A stretch of DNA of 64,000 bases, from positions 19,649,919-19,713,918 of the forward strand of contig NC_087076.1 of NCBI RefSeq assembly GCF_026151205.1. The letters are read 5' to 3'. Below the pieces are notes generated by a model. That model was not told the DNA's origin. It was given only the letters and a program-made list of their open reading frames with translations, and made no database searches. The translations under genes and the position numbers were made by a program. The stretch comes from Bolinopsis microptera (taxonomy: Eukaryota > Ctenophora > Tentaculata > Lobata > Bolinopsidae). Positions 14,392-27,360 of the stretch are shown here, piece by piece; the stretch's first letter is position 1; every line of letters begins with the position of its first letter.

Positions 14392-14545
14392 AATATTATA
14401 GTAATTACTAGTGTAACCCGTGCCTACGGCCGGGACTTCACTATCGCAGTTGAAATGCAAAAGTATAAACCCGCCTATTATATTCGAAAACATGCAAATT
14501 ACATTTTCGTAGTTAAACCGGTACGAAAGTATCAAGTCACTCAGT
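14392..14545 (+). repeat. Dispersed repeat B, copy 2
   Basis: Inverted partner of 4741-4903, sharing ACTAGTGTAACCCGTGCC and CGGCCGGGACTT. The 74-codon open frame across it is a by-product of the repeat. Confidence 0.7.
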
Positions 14546-14899
14546 CCAAACAGACCGCAATTTAATTATGAGTGCCCCTCACGTATCTAATAGTAATACT
14601 TGAAAGTGAATCTTGAGGTCTACTACCAAATTACCTAATTCCATATTATGGACACGTTCATTGAAGTTTGAGGATATTGGTAAATATTAGTGGCCCTATT
14701 AAATGGCACGATGAGGTAAAATTTGTCACACTATGAACCTATATATAATAAACCCTTCATGGTTAGGATAATCGTCTCATCCTCTAGGCAAACTTTTTCA
14801 CATAACGATATCTTTATCAGATGATAAGATACAACCAGATACAACCAGAAATAGGAACTAAATACACAATCCTTGCCGGTTGCCCTTACCCTAGCCCAT

Positions 14900-15210
14900 T
14901 TTTTATTTAAAAAAATGAATATTGTTGTCGTCATCATGTCATATCGATTTGTCTGAAACCTTTTATACGGATTAACCGTGAGTTTTAGTTGAGAGGTCCA
15001 TTCGATAGCAGCAACCCTTTCTACCTCTAGCATCAGCGTCTCTGCCTCCTTTACAGTATCTGCTATCAGAGCAATGTCATCTGCAAAACCAGTGTCTGAT
15101 ATCTTCTCCGCCTTAACTCTCCTACTCCTATAAGGCTTAATGGTAAATCCTATTGCAGGGTGCTTGCTTAAGGCTTGTCTCATGCAATAGTCAAGGGCTA
15201 TAATGAACAA
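14900..15210 (-). pseudogene. Non-LTR retrotransposon reverse transcriptase fragment
   Basis: The minus frame, starting near 15210, encodes the RT catalytic block FADDIALIADTVKEAETLM preceded by a typical RT palm segment (FIIALDYCMRQAL...). FADD carries the two catalytic aspartates. After about 90 residues the similarity stops. The endonuclease, fingers and thumb are absent, and the sequence at either side is unrelated, so this is a dead fragment of a LINE, distinct from the elements at 37.5 and 56 kb. Confidence 0.85.
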
Positions 15211-16027
15211 GTGGTTGTGCAGTTATCCGCTTATTGGTAGGAATGGGGAACAAGACTTCCTTGACAATATCATGAGGACTCCATTGCCAGTTGCCATGGA
15301 CAGTTGCCATGGTCCATGGACCCTTACAATTCTGACTTCCTTACAACCATGAACCAACACGTTTTGAGACGCGACGCACACCAATTCAATTTGTCCAATT
15401 GAGAGCTTCTTGGAAGTGAATTAGATTATAGCTCGGTGAAACAAATTCCGGCCAAGCTGTCCTACTGTCGTGGTGCAACTTAAATTGATTTTAAAATGTA
15501 ATATATTTGTATACATTTAAAATACTCGCTGGCACGACAAAGGGGAAGGATTTCATAGCTTACCTTTGCAGTTCCGATTCATAGGAATATATTGTTTCGA
15601 ACCCACCATCAATCATAAAATAATTGAATTTCAAAACACACTGCACTATGAATATTGATCAGACGAGATTTCTGAGCTCAACCTGGAAAACACTATTCTC
15701 CTTCTGAGAGCGGACGAGAACAAAGGACACCAAAATCATAGACTAATAAAAGATACATTTTTTAAATAATAGACAAATTATTTAAAATTCGTACTAGACT
15801 GTTCGTCGAGCATTAGTTAACAGCGTGGGAATCGGGCGGGGTCCGCACGTGGGAACAGTAACCCTAGAAAACTACTGCAAATCTTGGAGCAATAACCACT
15901 CAGATAATAGAATTGAGAAAGAACATTACTGTTGATAGCTGTCATCTTCTCACACAGAGACACATTTTATTAATCAAGACTGTGCCACAATAGACAGTCA
16001 TCTAATTTCAGATGTCAAAATTTGAAA
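15211..16027. other. No recognised feature
   Basis: AT-rich. A nested inverted word (TTGCCATGG...CCATGG) at 15290-15322 is the only structure noticed. Confidence 0.45.
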
Positions 16028-16645
16028 ATTCGAATATTTTAGACCACGCCCATTCAATATTAAAACAATTATATTGTTTTCTCTGAATATGCTGATTGCT
16101 GGACGCCTAATTTTTTTCAGAGACGGTAAATTATTAAATGTTGCATCTGATAAAATGATGTGAAACGGATTAGAAATGACGAAGTAATCAAGCATTTTAT
16201 GCATCTCGTTAGCAAAATTGATTGGGTGTGACACCGTGACACGACAGCCATAACGATTCACATGATGTTTAACGAGGTCACCTTATCACCTTATCACCTG
16301 ATTAGGTAAGCCAATCACCTGATCACACGTAATGAATAAACTCGTTATGCTTCGTATCTCGGTCATCTGAGAAGTTACAACTCTAATTATTTCAGGACAA
16401 ACGTAATTCGAATGGCCAAACACAATTCAATAAAATTTAGCTCGATCCTACTATCCAAAGTATCAAATAAATGCGAAAATGAACCTTCATTTGAACAAAA
16501 TGAACAAGAATATTTTTCGAGTTGATTCCTCGAACCACTGAACCAGTGGTGGTACTGAGTCATACCAGAAAGAATTATTTCAATTGGACAATCAGTGACT
16601 GAGCTATAAAGGCCAACGTATGGGTACTGACTTTTGGCCCACCCT
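16028..16645. repeat. Dispersed repeat D, copy 1
   Basis: About 610 bp that aligns in the same orientation with 45111-45718 at high identity. Both begin at AATTCGAATATTTTAGACC and end in ACTTTTGGCCCACCC, which resembles the outer end of a Tc1/mariner-type inverted repeat. The matching opposite end is absent from both copies. No intact reading frame. Confidence 0.75.
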
Positions 16646-16734
16646 GTATATAAGCTATTTTTAGAACCAAAAGTACGTGAGCTAAAAAATTATGAGCAAT
16701 TTTTTCATTAATATTTTATTATTAATGCAAGCTA

Positions 16735-16865
16735 TTAGTTTCGGGATAGCCTGTAGCAGGCAACGCCCGATACTAATGCTTCTACAGACCTACACAAGTG
16801 CAAGTAGAGCGGGTAAATATGTCATGCTAGGCATGAGTTCACAAGGCCATGAGATAGCAAAATAA
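16735..16865 (-). mobile_element. SINE 3' fragment
   Basis: Minus-strand sequence GTAGAAGCATTAGTATCGGG, then GCCTG...CAGGCTATCCCG, parallels the 3' domain of the SINE at 10.2 kb. No tRNA-like head remains. Confidence 0.55.
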
Positions 16866-17315
16866 GTTAAATGGGTTATTGTGCATTAAATATTCCATGC
16901 TTAAAGCATGAGTAGTACCCGCTTTTTGAAAACCATTTTCTATTAGACCACATCGGTCCTGTATTGCAGTGTATCAAACTTTTACAGATGTGGAGGTAGT
17001 AACTCCGAATAAGTGAACGAGGAAGCCGAAGATCAAGAAAGTGATTATTTTTTTTAAATCTTAAACTTTTCGAACAATACATAATTATACAGAATTGAAG
17101 GCTTCTAAATAAACCCAGTTTTAAAAGGAGAAAACCGATATAGCCCTAAATTCCACTATCCCAGTATGAAACCCAAATTATGTATTGAAAGAGGGGTAAC
17201 CAAAACACAGTAGTGTGCAGTAAGAAATACCACACCCGCAATAACATTGGGCCCTAGCAACAAATTAATTAATCAATGAATTAAAACATATAATATTGTA
17301 CTTATAGAAAATATA

Positions 17316-18274
17316 TCACTCTAAAGGCTCCTTCTCCGAGCTAATGACTCTAAAGTTCCTGATAACATGAACTTTGTCAGGCTCTGCTGTCCTTTTATTT
17401 ATCAGTTGGTCGACAACTTTCTTGTAGGCCATTCTGTCTGCAGCTGATCTATCAGGAGTGATGTAAACTGAACTAAACCCGTCTTCATGTCTTAGTAGCT
17501 TAGTCTTGCTCAAGATGGTACGAGCTTGATCTGAGCTTGACAAAATGAATTTCACTGGCCTGACTCGTTCACTTGTGTCCTTTCCAACTCGTTTACATCT
17601 CACAATTTTCGGTTTTTCGTTGAGATGGTCCAAAAAAATACCAGATACCTTAGCATCCAGGTTTTCCTCCGTCTCTGGAAGCCCAAAGATAATCAGGCTT
17701 TTACTTCGATCATCTTCTAGGGCAACTCTTTTCACTGCAGCTTGGATCTTCTTCGGTGCAAAGGCGTTTTTGCACGTGTTTTTCAACAGAGACGAAAAGG
17801 TTTTGATCTCTTTCTGAGCTGCACTTTTCACAGTTTCAATCTCATCATCCTTCTTCAAAGCTAACTTCTCCTGCAAATCATTGATTTTAGCCATATCTTC
17901 TTCTTGCTTGGTGAGTAACTTCTCTTGTAGTTCTATGATTTTGGTCGCATCAGCTATTTTTTCTTTCCTGAACATTCGGTTATCGTCAGCTGTTTCTGTG
18001 GCGGATTGTAACAATGGTCCACAATAATTGTTCTGTATCCAGCACATTGTTTTAACCATTCTGATAACCTTTCTCTAGGCACACTTCTCTGGTTCAGTTT
18101 ATCAAATCGCACATCATCGTTGTGTTCAACTCCGATTTTACTTCTAATCTCCTTGAAAATACTGTCCGTCGCCATGTGTATCTGATTCACATATTCCGTA
18201 AGGAACTGGCCATTCTCAACCATAGCATCATCTACCATCTCAAAATGTTCACTCTGTAGCGGATAAGGCATCGT
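17316..18274 (-). CDS. LINE ORF1-like protein (coiled coil plus RNA-binding-type domain), orphan
   Basis: Two overlapping minus frames form one protein with a switch near 18060. The upstream frame begins at a Met near 18274 (MPYPLQSEHFEMVDDAM) and runs into RERLSEW; the downstream frame continues MVKTMCWIQ and ends at 17316. It carries a coiled coil (KIIELQEKLLTKQEEDMAKI and following), then an RRM-like ORF1 domain (SLIIFGLPETEENLDAKV, CKRVGKDTSERVRPVKFIL, VYITPDRSAADRMAYKK), the order seen in L1-type ORF1 proteins of invertebrates. No RT or endonuclease follows downstream. The frame switch means a broken copy, an unrecognised intron, or a domesticated ORF1. Related domain halves occur at 40.6-41.1 kb. 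Confidence 0.65.
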
Positions 18275-18708
18275 ACACGTTGTACAGAAAATGTACAAAC
18301 AATGTACATACAAATCTACAAAGCCAGAGAGATAATTCAACGCGCACACAGAACTACTGATAAGAGAGCTACAATTTAGCAACTAATGTAAAAGTGTAAA
18401 TATGCCATAATGTGATACTTAGAATATTTTAATATCATAATACTTGTTTTTCATTGATCCAATGATATAGTTATTAGTTTAGTCCGATGATAGAAATTAA
18501 AAATGACTGAATTTAAAAGTTGTCATATCGTAGACATGATCTGAGTTCACAGCGGAATAATTTTGGAAAAAAATTCTACGGACTTTAACTTGGACGGACC
18601 TTAAACGGACGGACTTTATTAGAATGGACATTAAGATGAACGCTAGGATCTCCAGCGTTCAATTAATCATAATGAAATAATGTCCGTTCAAATAAAATTC
18701 GATAAGGT

Positions 18709-19395
18709 AGTGAAAATACTGGAGTACGGAGAATTTATTAATAATTGTAGGAGAATTGGAGAACTGACCTGTTTTTATAAATGGTGCTGCGGAGAGAATT
18801 GAGGTTTGAAAGCTGAATAACATGTATTATTGTGTCCCCGAACGTATAACCTCATAATACCGATAATTTTATTGTTGACTAAATATATGAATTGAATAAT
18901 AATTCTTAAATGATGTGTAATGTGATACGCGCTGCTCATCAATGCGACATCAAAACGACTCATCAGGCGTTTGAAAATTTTTCTTCACGACACGAGGGAA
19001 ATTATCAGCGCTCAGTGTTCACGACTTTTCGGGGGTATAGTTCCCGGAGAACATTATACGTACCAATCGAGTTCTCAAGAAATAGAAAAAGAAAAAGAAG
19101 TTGACCTTAGGTCTGTAAAGTTGGAATTATATATAGAAGAAGTGAATTGCCTTGAATTGTACTATTATAGGAGAATAGGGAAAAATATGCTGATATACGG
19201 AGAGTTTATTAATAATTGTAGGAGAATTGGAGAACTGACCTGTTTGTATAAATGGTGCTGCGGAGAGAATTGAGGCTTGAAGGCTTCATAACAAGTAGCA
19301 TTTTGTTAACCGAACGTACCACGTAACACCAATAATTCAATTGTCAATCTTGATATTATTATGGTTGTTGACTAATTTATGAATTTAATAACGCA
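18709..19395 (+). repeat. Spaced direct duplication, about 190 bp
   Basis: 18709-18905 and 19180-19395 share GGAGAATTGGAGAACTGACC, AAATGGTGCTGCGGAGAGAA and more distant similarity up to TTGTTGACTAA. The copies lie about 470 bp apart in the same orientation. The first part is almost identical; the last 100 bp has diverged. Confidence 0.8.
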
Positions 19396-19918
19396 GATTG
19401 CCTGGAAGTAGGAAACAAGTTCGAAATTGTGCATAATTTTGCAAGGTAATAGTTTACTGGCTCCGTAATGCTTTGACGTAGTGTTTTGAAAATAGTATTA
19501 TAGACTTATATAATAGTATTTTGAATTTAACTGTGAGCCAATATTCAAATGATATGTAGTGCCAATTCAATAAAAGTCATAATTTACCAACACAGAATGA
19601 GCATAATATGTTACAAAATGAGAGCGTCATTTGACAATACCTCATTGACGATCTGATGAGGTACATCGTAATCGTATACATAACAGCCATAGAGTAGCGA
19701 ATCAGCGACAAATAAATTTCACAAATCATTCATCCTCAATGCACTCAACGAATATTATATGCCTTTAACAATAACACATCGTTCTGAATTCTTATCATAT
19801 ATTATATAATACTGAATAATATCCAATATCTGAATCATCTATCTAAATTATCGATCAAGGTTAAGTTCTTGTCAAGTTATAATTCTAAAGAATATTACAA
19901 GATTATTATATACAGTAT

Positions 19919-22900
19919 TTAGCAAGCTGTAACTTGCGAAACCCTCGAGTTGTTAATATCTTTCTGACTAATCTGAAGATTCTTGTTACCAAACTGGTCC
20001 AAGCTGAGCACTGTCTTCTTAGAATGATCTCTAAATTCTCCGTTGTCGGTAAATCTTCTCCTCAATCCGCTCCAATTTGAGCAGGACTGTGGTAAGATCA
20101 AACGAGCATAATGAGTCAGTTTTCGCCAGAAATATGACGGAAGAGTCGCAAGAACGTTGTCGTAAAGAAGAGGGTTGATGATTGAGTTTATTGGTAAAAC
20201 TATTGTGGCAAACGCTGGATACAGATCTTTCTCGTTTATTATATTCTTGTCTATGTAGTATATGACACAGACTACAATAAAGGGAAGCCAGCACAGAAAG
20301 TCTGTGAAGATGATGAAAGTTATCTTCCGCTGCAAGGGTCCAAATTTGTTCGTTATCCCGACTTTATTGGCAGAGTTTTGTGTAAGCAGATGAACTGAAA
20401 AGTAGCCAGCAGATATGATGAATAAACTGGCCAAGTTTATCATCAGGACAGCCCACGTGTAGTGTTTTTGCGGATCGTCCTCGTCCACAAAGAACTTGAA
20501 AGTGCACGAACCACTGCTGCCATAGAAACCAAGAATTTTAAAATTCAGTTGCTCGCCGTCTGCGTCACTGGACTTGCTGAACATTTCTTCGACCTTTCTC
20601 TTCACACTTGTTGAACTGTTTGCAATGTTTTCAATGTCATTAGCACCAAAATATTTTCGTAACAGTGGCCAAAATTCACCACTTTTTTTTGGACTCAGAA
20701 AAAAAGCTGCATTTTCTATGAAGTATCCATTATTAAAGTAGGCTTCGTGAAGATGGGGTTCTATCGGTATTATGGCTATTAGGAAAGCTAATGAGGTCAA
20801 CACCAAACACCCTATTCCAAGCAAGAATTTAAATTTTGCCTGAGGTCTCTGTCCAGTGTTCAACCTTCTCATAACAAAAGCTCGGTAGACGCTTAAAGAA
20901 GTCATGGCAAAGACTGATAGCTCAGACCCAAAAGTTGATATAACTCCATAGAATTCACAAGAGGACGAAGTTAGCCACTTTCGCTCCTCTTTGCAAAAAC
21001 CCTCACTCCTTGTGACATTCTCAATACTAATACAAACAAGATAGAGACCCACAAAGAAGTCTCCCAGAGCAATGAGGGTCACGAGAGCGGATATGCTGAG
21101 ACTGACTGCAGTGCTGTGTTCACCCTTTAGCATACCAGTAAGATTCCTTAACATCATAAAACCGTTCATGAGGATCGCTGGGATGCCGATCAGCCATCCG
21201 AACACCCGCAGCACTGTAGATTGGAGAATTGTTTTGTTGTTTCCTTGAGGGCAGTCTTCATGGCATTCGTCATACTCGTTCGAACAGTGGATGATTCCAT
21301 CGCAAAATTGAGACTTTTTGATTATCTCATGGGTAGCATTATCACAGGAGAAGTGATTATTGCAGTACTTTTCGTCTGAGTTATCCCCACAATCGTTTAT
21401 GAGGTCACAGGTTTGGCTGTAAAGCACACACCTGCCGTTTTCACAAGGGAACATTTCTTTATTGATGAATTTTCCGTCTTCAATGGGTTCTACAAATGTC
21501 AAATCACCTTTCTTTGTAAGAGTTAGGGTTCGGTTGGGCATATCAGGACACGATGTCAAATAGTTAACCTTTCTAATGGGACAAACCACACTTTTATCAC
21601 TGCATAAGTTCAGACAGGACGAATAAACATAGAATTCTCCGAAGAGGTATGCGCAGTCGTACAGTCGATCTGCTGGTCCTGATATCTCTATTGGTTGAGT
21701 TCCATAAGAGTCCTCAAGAATGTAATTCTTACACGTCACCTGACTATGGTTTCCTTCGTTCATAATGCCTGGGATACACGGATCAAGGTACTTCTGTAGG
21801 CGGTTTGGACTGAAAACATCGACGTTCACTTCCTTGTCTCTGGATAACAGGCAGAGTGAAGATTCTATAGGGCAGCCCTTCTTTTGCCTGCCGTCACACA
21901 TGTCGTTAGGATCAATCAGAACCACGTCCTTGACGTCCTTTTCATCAGGGTTGCATATAAATGCTGCATTGCATGTGCTATCAGCATTTTTATATGAGAA
22001 CTTGTCTACTTTCCTGTCTCCCTTTAAAACATACTCACAGACCTTCCAAATGTCCACATCCTCGTCCTCTCCATTATCACAGTCAACCACTCCGTCATTG
22101 ACCCAAGATTTGAGTATTGGCATTTTCACAGGCTCCTGGCCATCTCCTGGTGTTTTCCTTACCCTCCGCAGGCAATTCACCTCGGTTTGGAGTTCCTTAC
22201 AATGAACTTCGTCCTGACCGTTATCACAGTTGTCTACCCCATCACACATGAAATGTCTGTGCACCTTGCAGCTTGCTTCGGGTTCCTCGCACAGGTCGGG
22301 GATGTTATCTGTGCATAGTCCGAGGTTTTTACAGAGAACAACATCTGTCAGAGATATTGTGTGATTTGTTGGGGTGTGGTTGCAGGTGAACACGATGTCC
22401 CTGTTCGTGCAGTTTATCTGATCCCTCCCATCATAACAGACTCGTTCTGCTAGTCTGCTATCTTCTGGGTTGTAGTAACTGTACGCCCCACACATCTGGG
22501 CCGGGAAGAGGGGTATCAGGTCGCCACCCTTTCTACGGGGACATGAACCAACCTGGACTGAGGGACTGCAGGCTTCTGATTTGTTGTACAGGTCTATTTC
22601 GTCTATGCAGATGCTGCTTTCTTCATCCATTTTACATGTGTCAAGGGGGCTCCTCCATATCTTGGCTCCTTGCACGATGTCCTTGCTGCTTTCGCATGTT
22701 ATTCCATAATCATGTTGACAATCTTCTGCCATTTCATCCTCGGTCGCAAGGCAGTCATTGACACCATCGCATTTGTTTTCCATCGGCACTGTAACACCAC
22801 TAATCTCACAGTGAAACCATTTCTCACTGCCACAGTTTTTCGTCCTCAACTTCTCCGCTTCGATGTTATCACAAATGTCATAGTTTCCACTGCACTGGAA

Positions 22901-23569
22901 TCTCTTCAACGGATACAGACCAGAGTCGTGCGTAACTGGACTGAGATCTCCCAGGACAGGAAACTTCTTGTTAGTGCAAATATAAGAACCACAAAGTGTG
23001 CCATTTATCCCGAATGCTTGGATTTGGGCCATGGCTCCCAGTGGAGCTGTTCCGCAGTACTGGTAGAATCCAGGGTCATTTTCGCATACTTCCGTGTATT
23101 GGGCCAAGTTAAGGTTATAGCTCGTCTCACCGTATGTCTGATTACTTGTCCAGCAGTGGATTTTTCTTTCAAACTTTTTGACTTCTGGGCTCAAGTTTTC
23201 TTTCGGTGTTTCGTTGTCCACTGCTTTCAGAAATCCGTTTCTTACCGTTACCGTGTAGGTGCGAGTCTCATCCACCCCTGAAATTTTTGTTAGTTTATAA
23301 ATTACAAATGATATGGAACCATCATCAGACATTTTTTTAAATGCCATTATTTTTGACTATTTCTAATCGATAATTTTGAATAATTCTAATTAAGATATAA
23401 CCTAAAGTTCCCAACGAGCTTTATCAGCTGTAACTTTAGGGGCACGTCAAGAATCAAGATGCTTACCTTCCACAGGATGGCAGAATATTAAGAGGAGGGC
23501 TTGGAGAAGAATACAATGACCGATTTTCAAGCTGTTTCTTGAAACCATTCGTTTCATCGCTGCGATCAT
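19919..23569 (-). CDS. LDL-receptor class A GPCR, relaxin-receptor (RXFP/type C LGR) related
   Basis: Two exons give 1153 residues: 23569-23467 (signal peptide) and 23277-19919. The intron (23466-23278) begins GTAAGC, ends TTTCAG, and joins in phase 1 to give ...HPVE-GVDETRTY. The ectodomain is cysteine-rich with LDLa modules near residues 190-221, 371-394, 646-673 and 679-710 (CDG..DC....DE signatures) and a degenerate one near 427-441; I see no leucine-rich repeats, unlike RXFP1/2. Seven membrane spans begin near residue 721. TM6 (FTDFLCWLPF), TM7 (LPINSIINPLLY) and the TM5 entrance (FYGSSGSC) resemble relaxin receptors and mollusc GRL101. The E/DRY site reads YRA, so the acidic residue is missing. 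Extracellular loop 2 is unusually long (about 100 residues). Expected to act at the cell surface; the ligand is unknown. Confidence 0.88.
23467..23569 (-). CDS. Signal-peptide exon of the LDLa GPCR
   Basis: Reading inward from ATG at 23569, 34 codons plus one base encode a basic start and a hydrophobic core (CILLQALLLIFC), followed by the donor GGTAAGC. A second in-frame Met at 23557 would also work. Without this exon the large open frame would begin at an intron-derived Met (23347) and lack a secretion signal, so the spliced model is preferred. Confidence 0.8.
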
Positions 23570-26500
23570 TAGAACACCACAGACATACTCTTATAGCTGG
23601 GAGAATTATGTTATAGGGATTATTCGAAAAAGATTGCTGTGAAATGAAAACGCAATTTTCGAAATGACCTAGTCGATTTAAGCTATGAGCTAGCGACGTG
23701 ACAAAGTAACTGTTCGTCCATTATATTCGCTATTCAGAGATTTAGTATCAGGTAGGGCTCGAGTATACCATATAGTTGAATATTAAGTTGAATTATATTG
23801 AAATATTCTGAACAAAGTAAATTTAGTACACATCCAACAAATCGAATTAGTCTAAAGTGAACAGGGACAAATTGGCGAGAGTGGGTAGTTACTTTGTAAG
23901 GAGCTCTTAATGCAGGATTTAACCATAATCATTATCAAAATTAAATAATATAATGATTTGGTATCCCTTGACATACTCTGACAAATGAGGATTGATTTCA
24001 AAGTTAGCATCAGCTCCTGACGAAGGCTATGTTATAATGATTGATGGGTCAGCTGATGCAAGTTATATAGTAGTTTCACTGCGTCTTAATATAGGAAACA
24101 CTCACCACTGTCACGCGTCAGAATATTCAATATCTCCCCACCATAACTCTAAACTTTTAAACTGCATGAACAAAATATAAGTACAATGAAAATGAACTTC
24201 AAATTCAAATGTTCTAGCTGCTTTTTCATTAGTATATTATAATATATGAACGATTGCAACATGACACAATCGAATTCCAAAATTGAAAATTCTCATTGTT
24301 TTCCCTTAGAGTTAGATAATAAAGTAAAAAGTTTAAAAGATATCGATCCAATCGATTTTAACCTAAAAGCAAGCATCAACAATCACAAGTATATCGTTCT
24401 TATTTTCTTACATGCATACTTCTTAAAGATTTTATAAACGTTTTCTAGAAAATTTGCGAATTCTAAGGGTCCGGAAATATAGCAAGCTAATACATATTAT
24501 ACATTAAACTATAGTAACAAATCAGACAATTCTATAACCGATATTGGCGGGCGGTACTAAATGCTACATTAAGGGAGAAAAGAACGATTAATCGAGTTCA
24601 ATATTAGAATATCAGTCACTGAATGACGGAATCAGAGAGAGGAAATTACATAATTTTTAAAAGGTGGTTGAACTAATCGAGGAAATTTTAGTAATACTAT
24701 ATAGTATGAAATTTACCTGACGCAGAAATTTATAGAATGCCGGCCGGACAACTGAATTGCTTATAACTGGACCCGGTGTAAAAGATAATTTAGTAACAAT
24801 CAGACGATGAGGAATCTGATTAAATTGGCAGAGTGATAATATGGTCTGTAACTCTTGAGATACTCCGGGCAAATGTTACAGGTACTCTAGATGGTGGAGA
24901 ATTAGAGCGTATGGTACATAGGGTACGCAATACCGCTAACAGTATACCTATCTTACCATGTTATGGTCTGTGTCAGTAGAATTATCCCAACATATTATTA
25001 CTTATTAGCAAATAAAGTTGATAAAGTTCAAGATATACTATTACAACGTATAATTAAACGAGACCGGTTATAGGATCATACGTGCACTTTCTTTACAGTC
25101 GATCTTTGTGCTCAAAAACCTCGTTAAATTTGAGACTTGAAGTCGTGACTCCTGGTATAAGTGGCTTAATGATAATAAATTAATAAATTAATTTAACATT
25201 TAATTGTATTATACGCTTCGATATTAAAATTTACCCAATGAAGATGTACAGTCAAGACATTCAAGCGAGACTTGATATGGGAATATCAAGATTATGAACT
25301 TCTATATCAATTCAGAAATTATGGACAAATACTAGCAACTAGGAATAATGTTAAGTAACGATATATAGACTAGAAGCAACAGATAATAATAAAACAATAT
25401 GTAGGTAAAATGAGTTCGCCGTTAAATTGGGAGAGGAGTTAGATTAACAAAATACCGGATTATGTTACAATAATAGACATAATTTGAAGGTCATGTTAAT
25501 CCTCTAAAGCTCTAAATTCCGCTCTACTCTACCGCTTTACTCATAATGATGATCTTATTTTAAGAAAGAACCGATTAGTTTTACAGAAGATGAAACTGGC
25601 AGACTGCTTAGTCTGCTCTATAAAATACAGTGGACAGTGAAAACGCAAAAAAAAATTATATATTTCAGATATAACTGAGAGTCTGTCTCAAGTTCTCAAG
25701 TTAAATATCAATAGCTCAGTTAAATACGTGATAGAAGTCACATGACAACGAAATAACTATTTCGACCAGAATTACTAGTACCGGATAAAAATAAAATGTC
25801 ATCACAAACAGAGCATAAGAACAACTCTATCTACCATAATCTTCTTTATCGCGCAATATTGCTGTAACCCAATGAGGTCAATAGCATTAAATAAAAGCAG
25901 CAGCCAGTTACCTGACACATATCAGAAGTAACATTCTCTACTGTACGTTTGTAGGTAACACAGTGCACACTAACTGAGGTGGTGTGGAGTATTATAATGA
26001 TCAGGTGATGTGTGTGTAAACTGTAAAGCAGTGCAGACACACGTCCCATATTAATAGTATTGTTTGTAAGTTGTTGTACTCGTAAATTATGTTGTATTTT
26101 GAACTACGTTCAGTGTAGTGTGCGCGATATTTTTCGTTAAGGAAAATTCAAACAGAATTTTATATAAGAACAAAATTTGTTCTACATTTAATGTAAAAAA
26201 ATGTAAAACTTAAGACATTAGACTGTGATAGTGACTACATACCGAATGTAATTTTATTTTAAAAACTTTAACATTAAAAAATAAGACACTATTGTACGGT
26301 AATGTTTAACTTATTCTTCACTAACACTAAATAATACCATTTAACAGCTAATGTGTTATTTACAACATGAAGTAATACTTACAGTATCATAAAGTAATAC
26401 AAATGAATACAGAAGGATATCATATTTATAGTCAAGAGGTCCTCTCTCCCCTATTATATACTAATCAACAGACTACGTGGACGAATTCGTCATGATATTA

Positions 26501-26729
26501 GGAGAATTTCCATTGCCAGACCTTGTAACAATTATAATTTCTCTTGCAAAATATGTACAAGTGGCATGAAAGTCTTCTCGTTTCGACCACATAATTGTAT
26601 AAATATAATAAGCTGGAACAGCTGCTGACACAGTGCGTTCTGAAAATGAGGAATTAAAAGTATGATTTTAGTGGAGGAATAAATTAAACTGTTTGATCAG
26701 ATCAGGTTGAGAAACTGTGACAACGCTTG
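23570..26729. other. Spacer upstream of the GPCR and before the first Polycomb-like exon
   Basis: No exon that I can support. Promoters of the divergently oriented GPCR and Polycomb-like genes, and the missing 5' exons of the latter, could lie here. A pyrimidine-rich acceptor followed by a 59-nt open stretch and GTATAAG at 25100-25160 was considered but not accepted. Confidence 0.4.
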
Positions 26730-26922
26730 TTGTCTGTTTGTATGTCTGTTTGTGTGTCTGTTTGTGTGTCTGTTTGTATGTCTGTTTGTATGTCTGTTTG
26801 TATGTATGTTTGTATGTCTGTTTGTGTGTATGTTTGTATGTTTATTTGTATGTCTGTTTGTGTGTCTATTTGTGTGTATGTTTGTATGTCTGTTTGTGTG
26901 TCTGTTTGTGTGTCTGTTTGTG
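26730..26922. repeat. TGTCTGTTTGTR minisatellite
   Basis: About sixteen 12-bp units, alternating TGTATG and TGTGTG variants. It is open in several frames on both strands, which has no coding meaning. Confidence 0.95.
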
Positions 26923-27360
26923 CTGTGTGGTCGTGAGGATGATCGTAGTCAAGCGCTAGCTCGTAATTCAAGATCATGAGTCAGAATGGACAGCAAACAA
27001 AATATACCTGCACTGTCAAACATACTTAATATTTAAAAGATACTGATAGTGCCATTTTAATATACTGATTGTACTTATTTTCGTGATAGTTATAGGTGTT
27101 GTGACTTGACACACCTTGACCTTGGCCATATATTTGATATTGTAAACTTAATTACTCTGATCAAAACGTTGAATCGCCGACTAGTGCCCACAGTCGATAT
27201 AAAATTGCAGGTCTAAGTTTAGTATTAGGCCAGCTGGTGGTGTATGCTGGTAGCTAAGTAGCTAACGCAGTGGTAAAATTTATCAAAGTCAAGATATCAT
27301 TACGAATTGATGGCCCATTTTGTGTGTCACTAAAATTTAAACCCTGTGTGTCTGTTCCAG

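Noticed and set aside
21765-23281. Open plus-strand frames opposite the GPCR
   Set aside because: Antisense shadows of a well-supported coding exon, with no domain of their own.
25100-25165. Possible 59-nt upstream exon of the Polycomb-like gene
   Set aside because: Good-looking acceptor and donor, but the peptide does not resemble a Tudor or PHD1 segment and the phase does not fit the next exon cleanly.
26702-26979. Overlapping 70-90 codon frames rich in Val-Cys-Leu or Thr-Asp-Gln
   Set aside because: Products of the 12-bp minisatellite; open in many frames at once.
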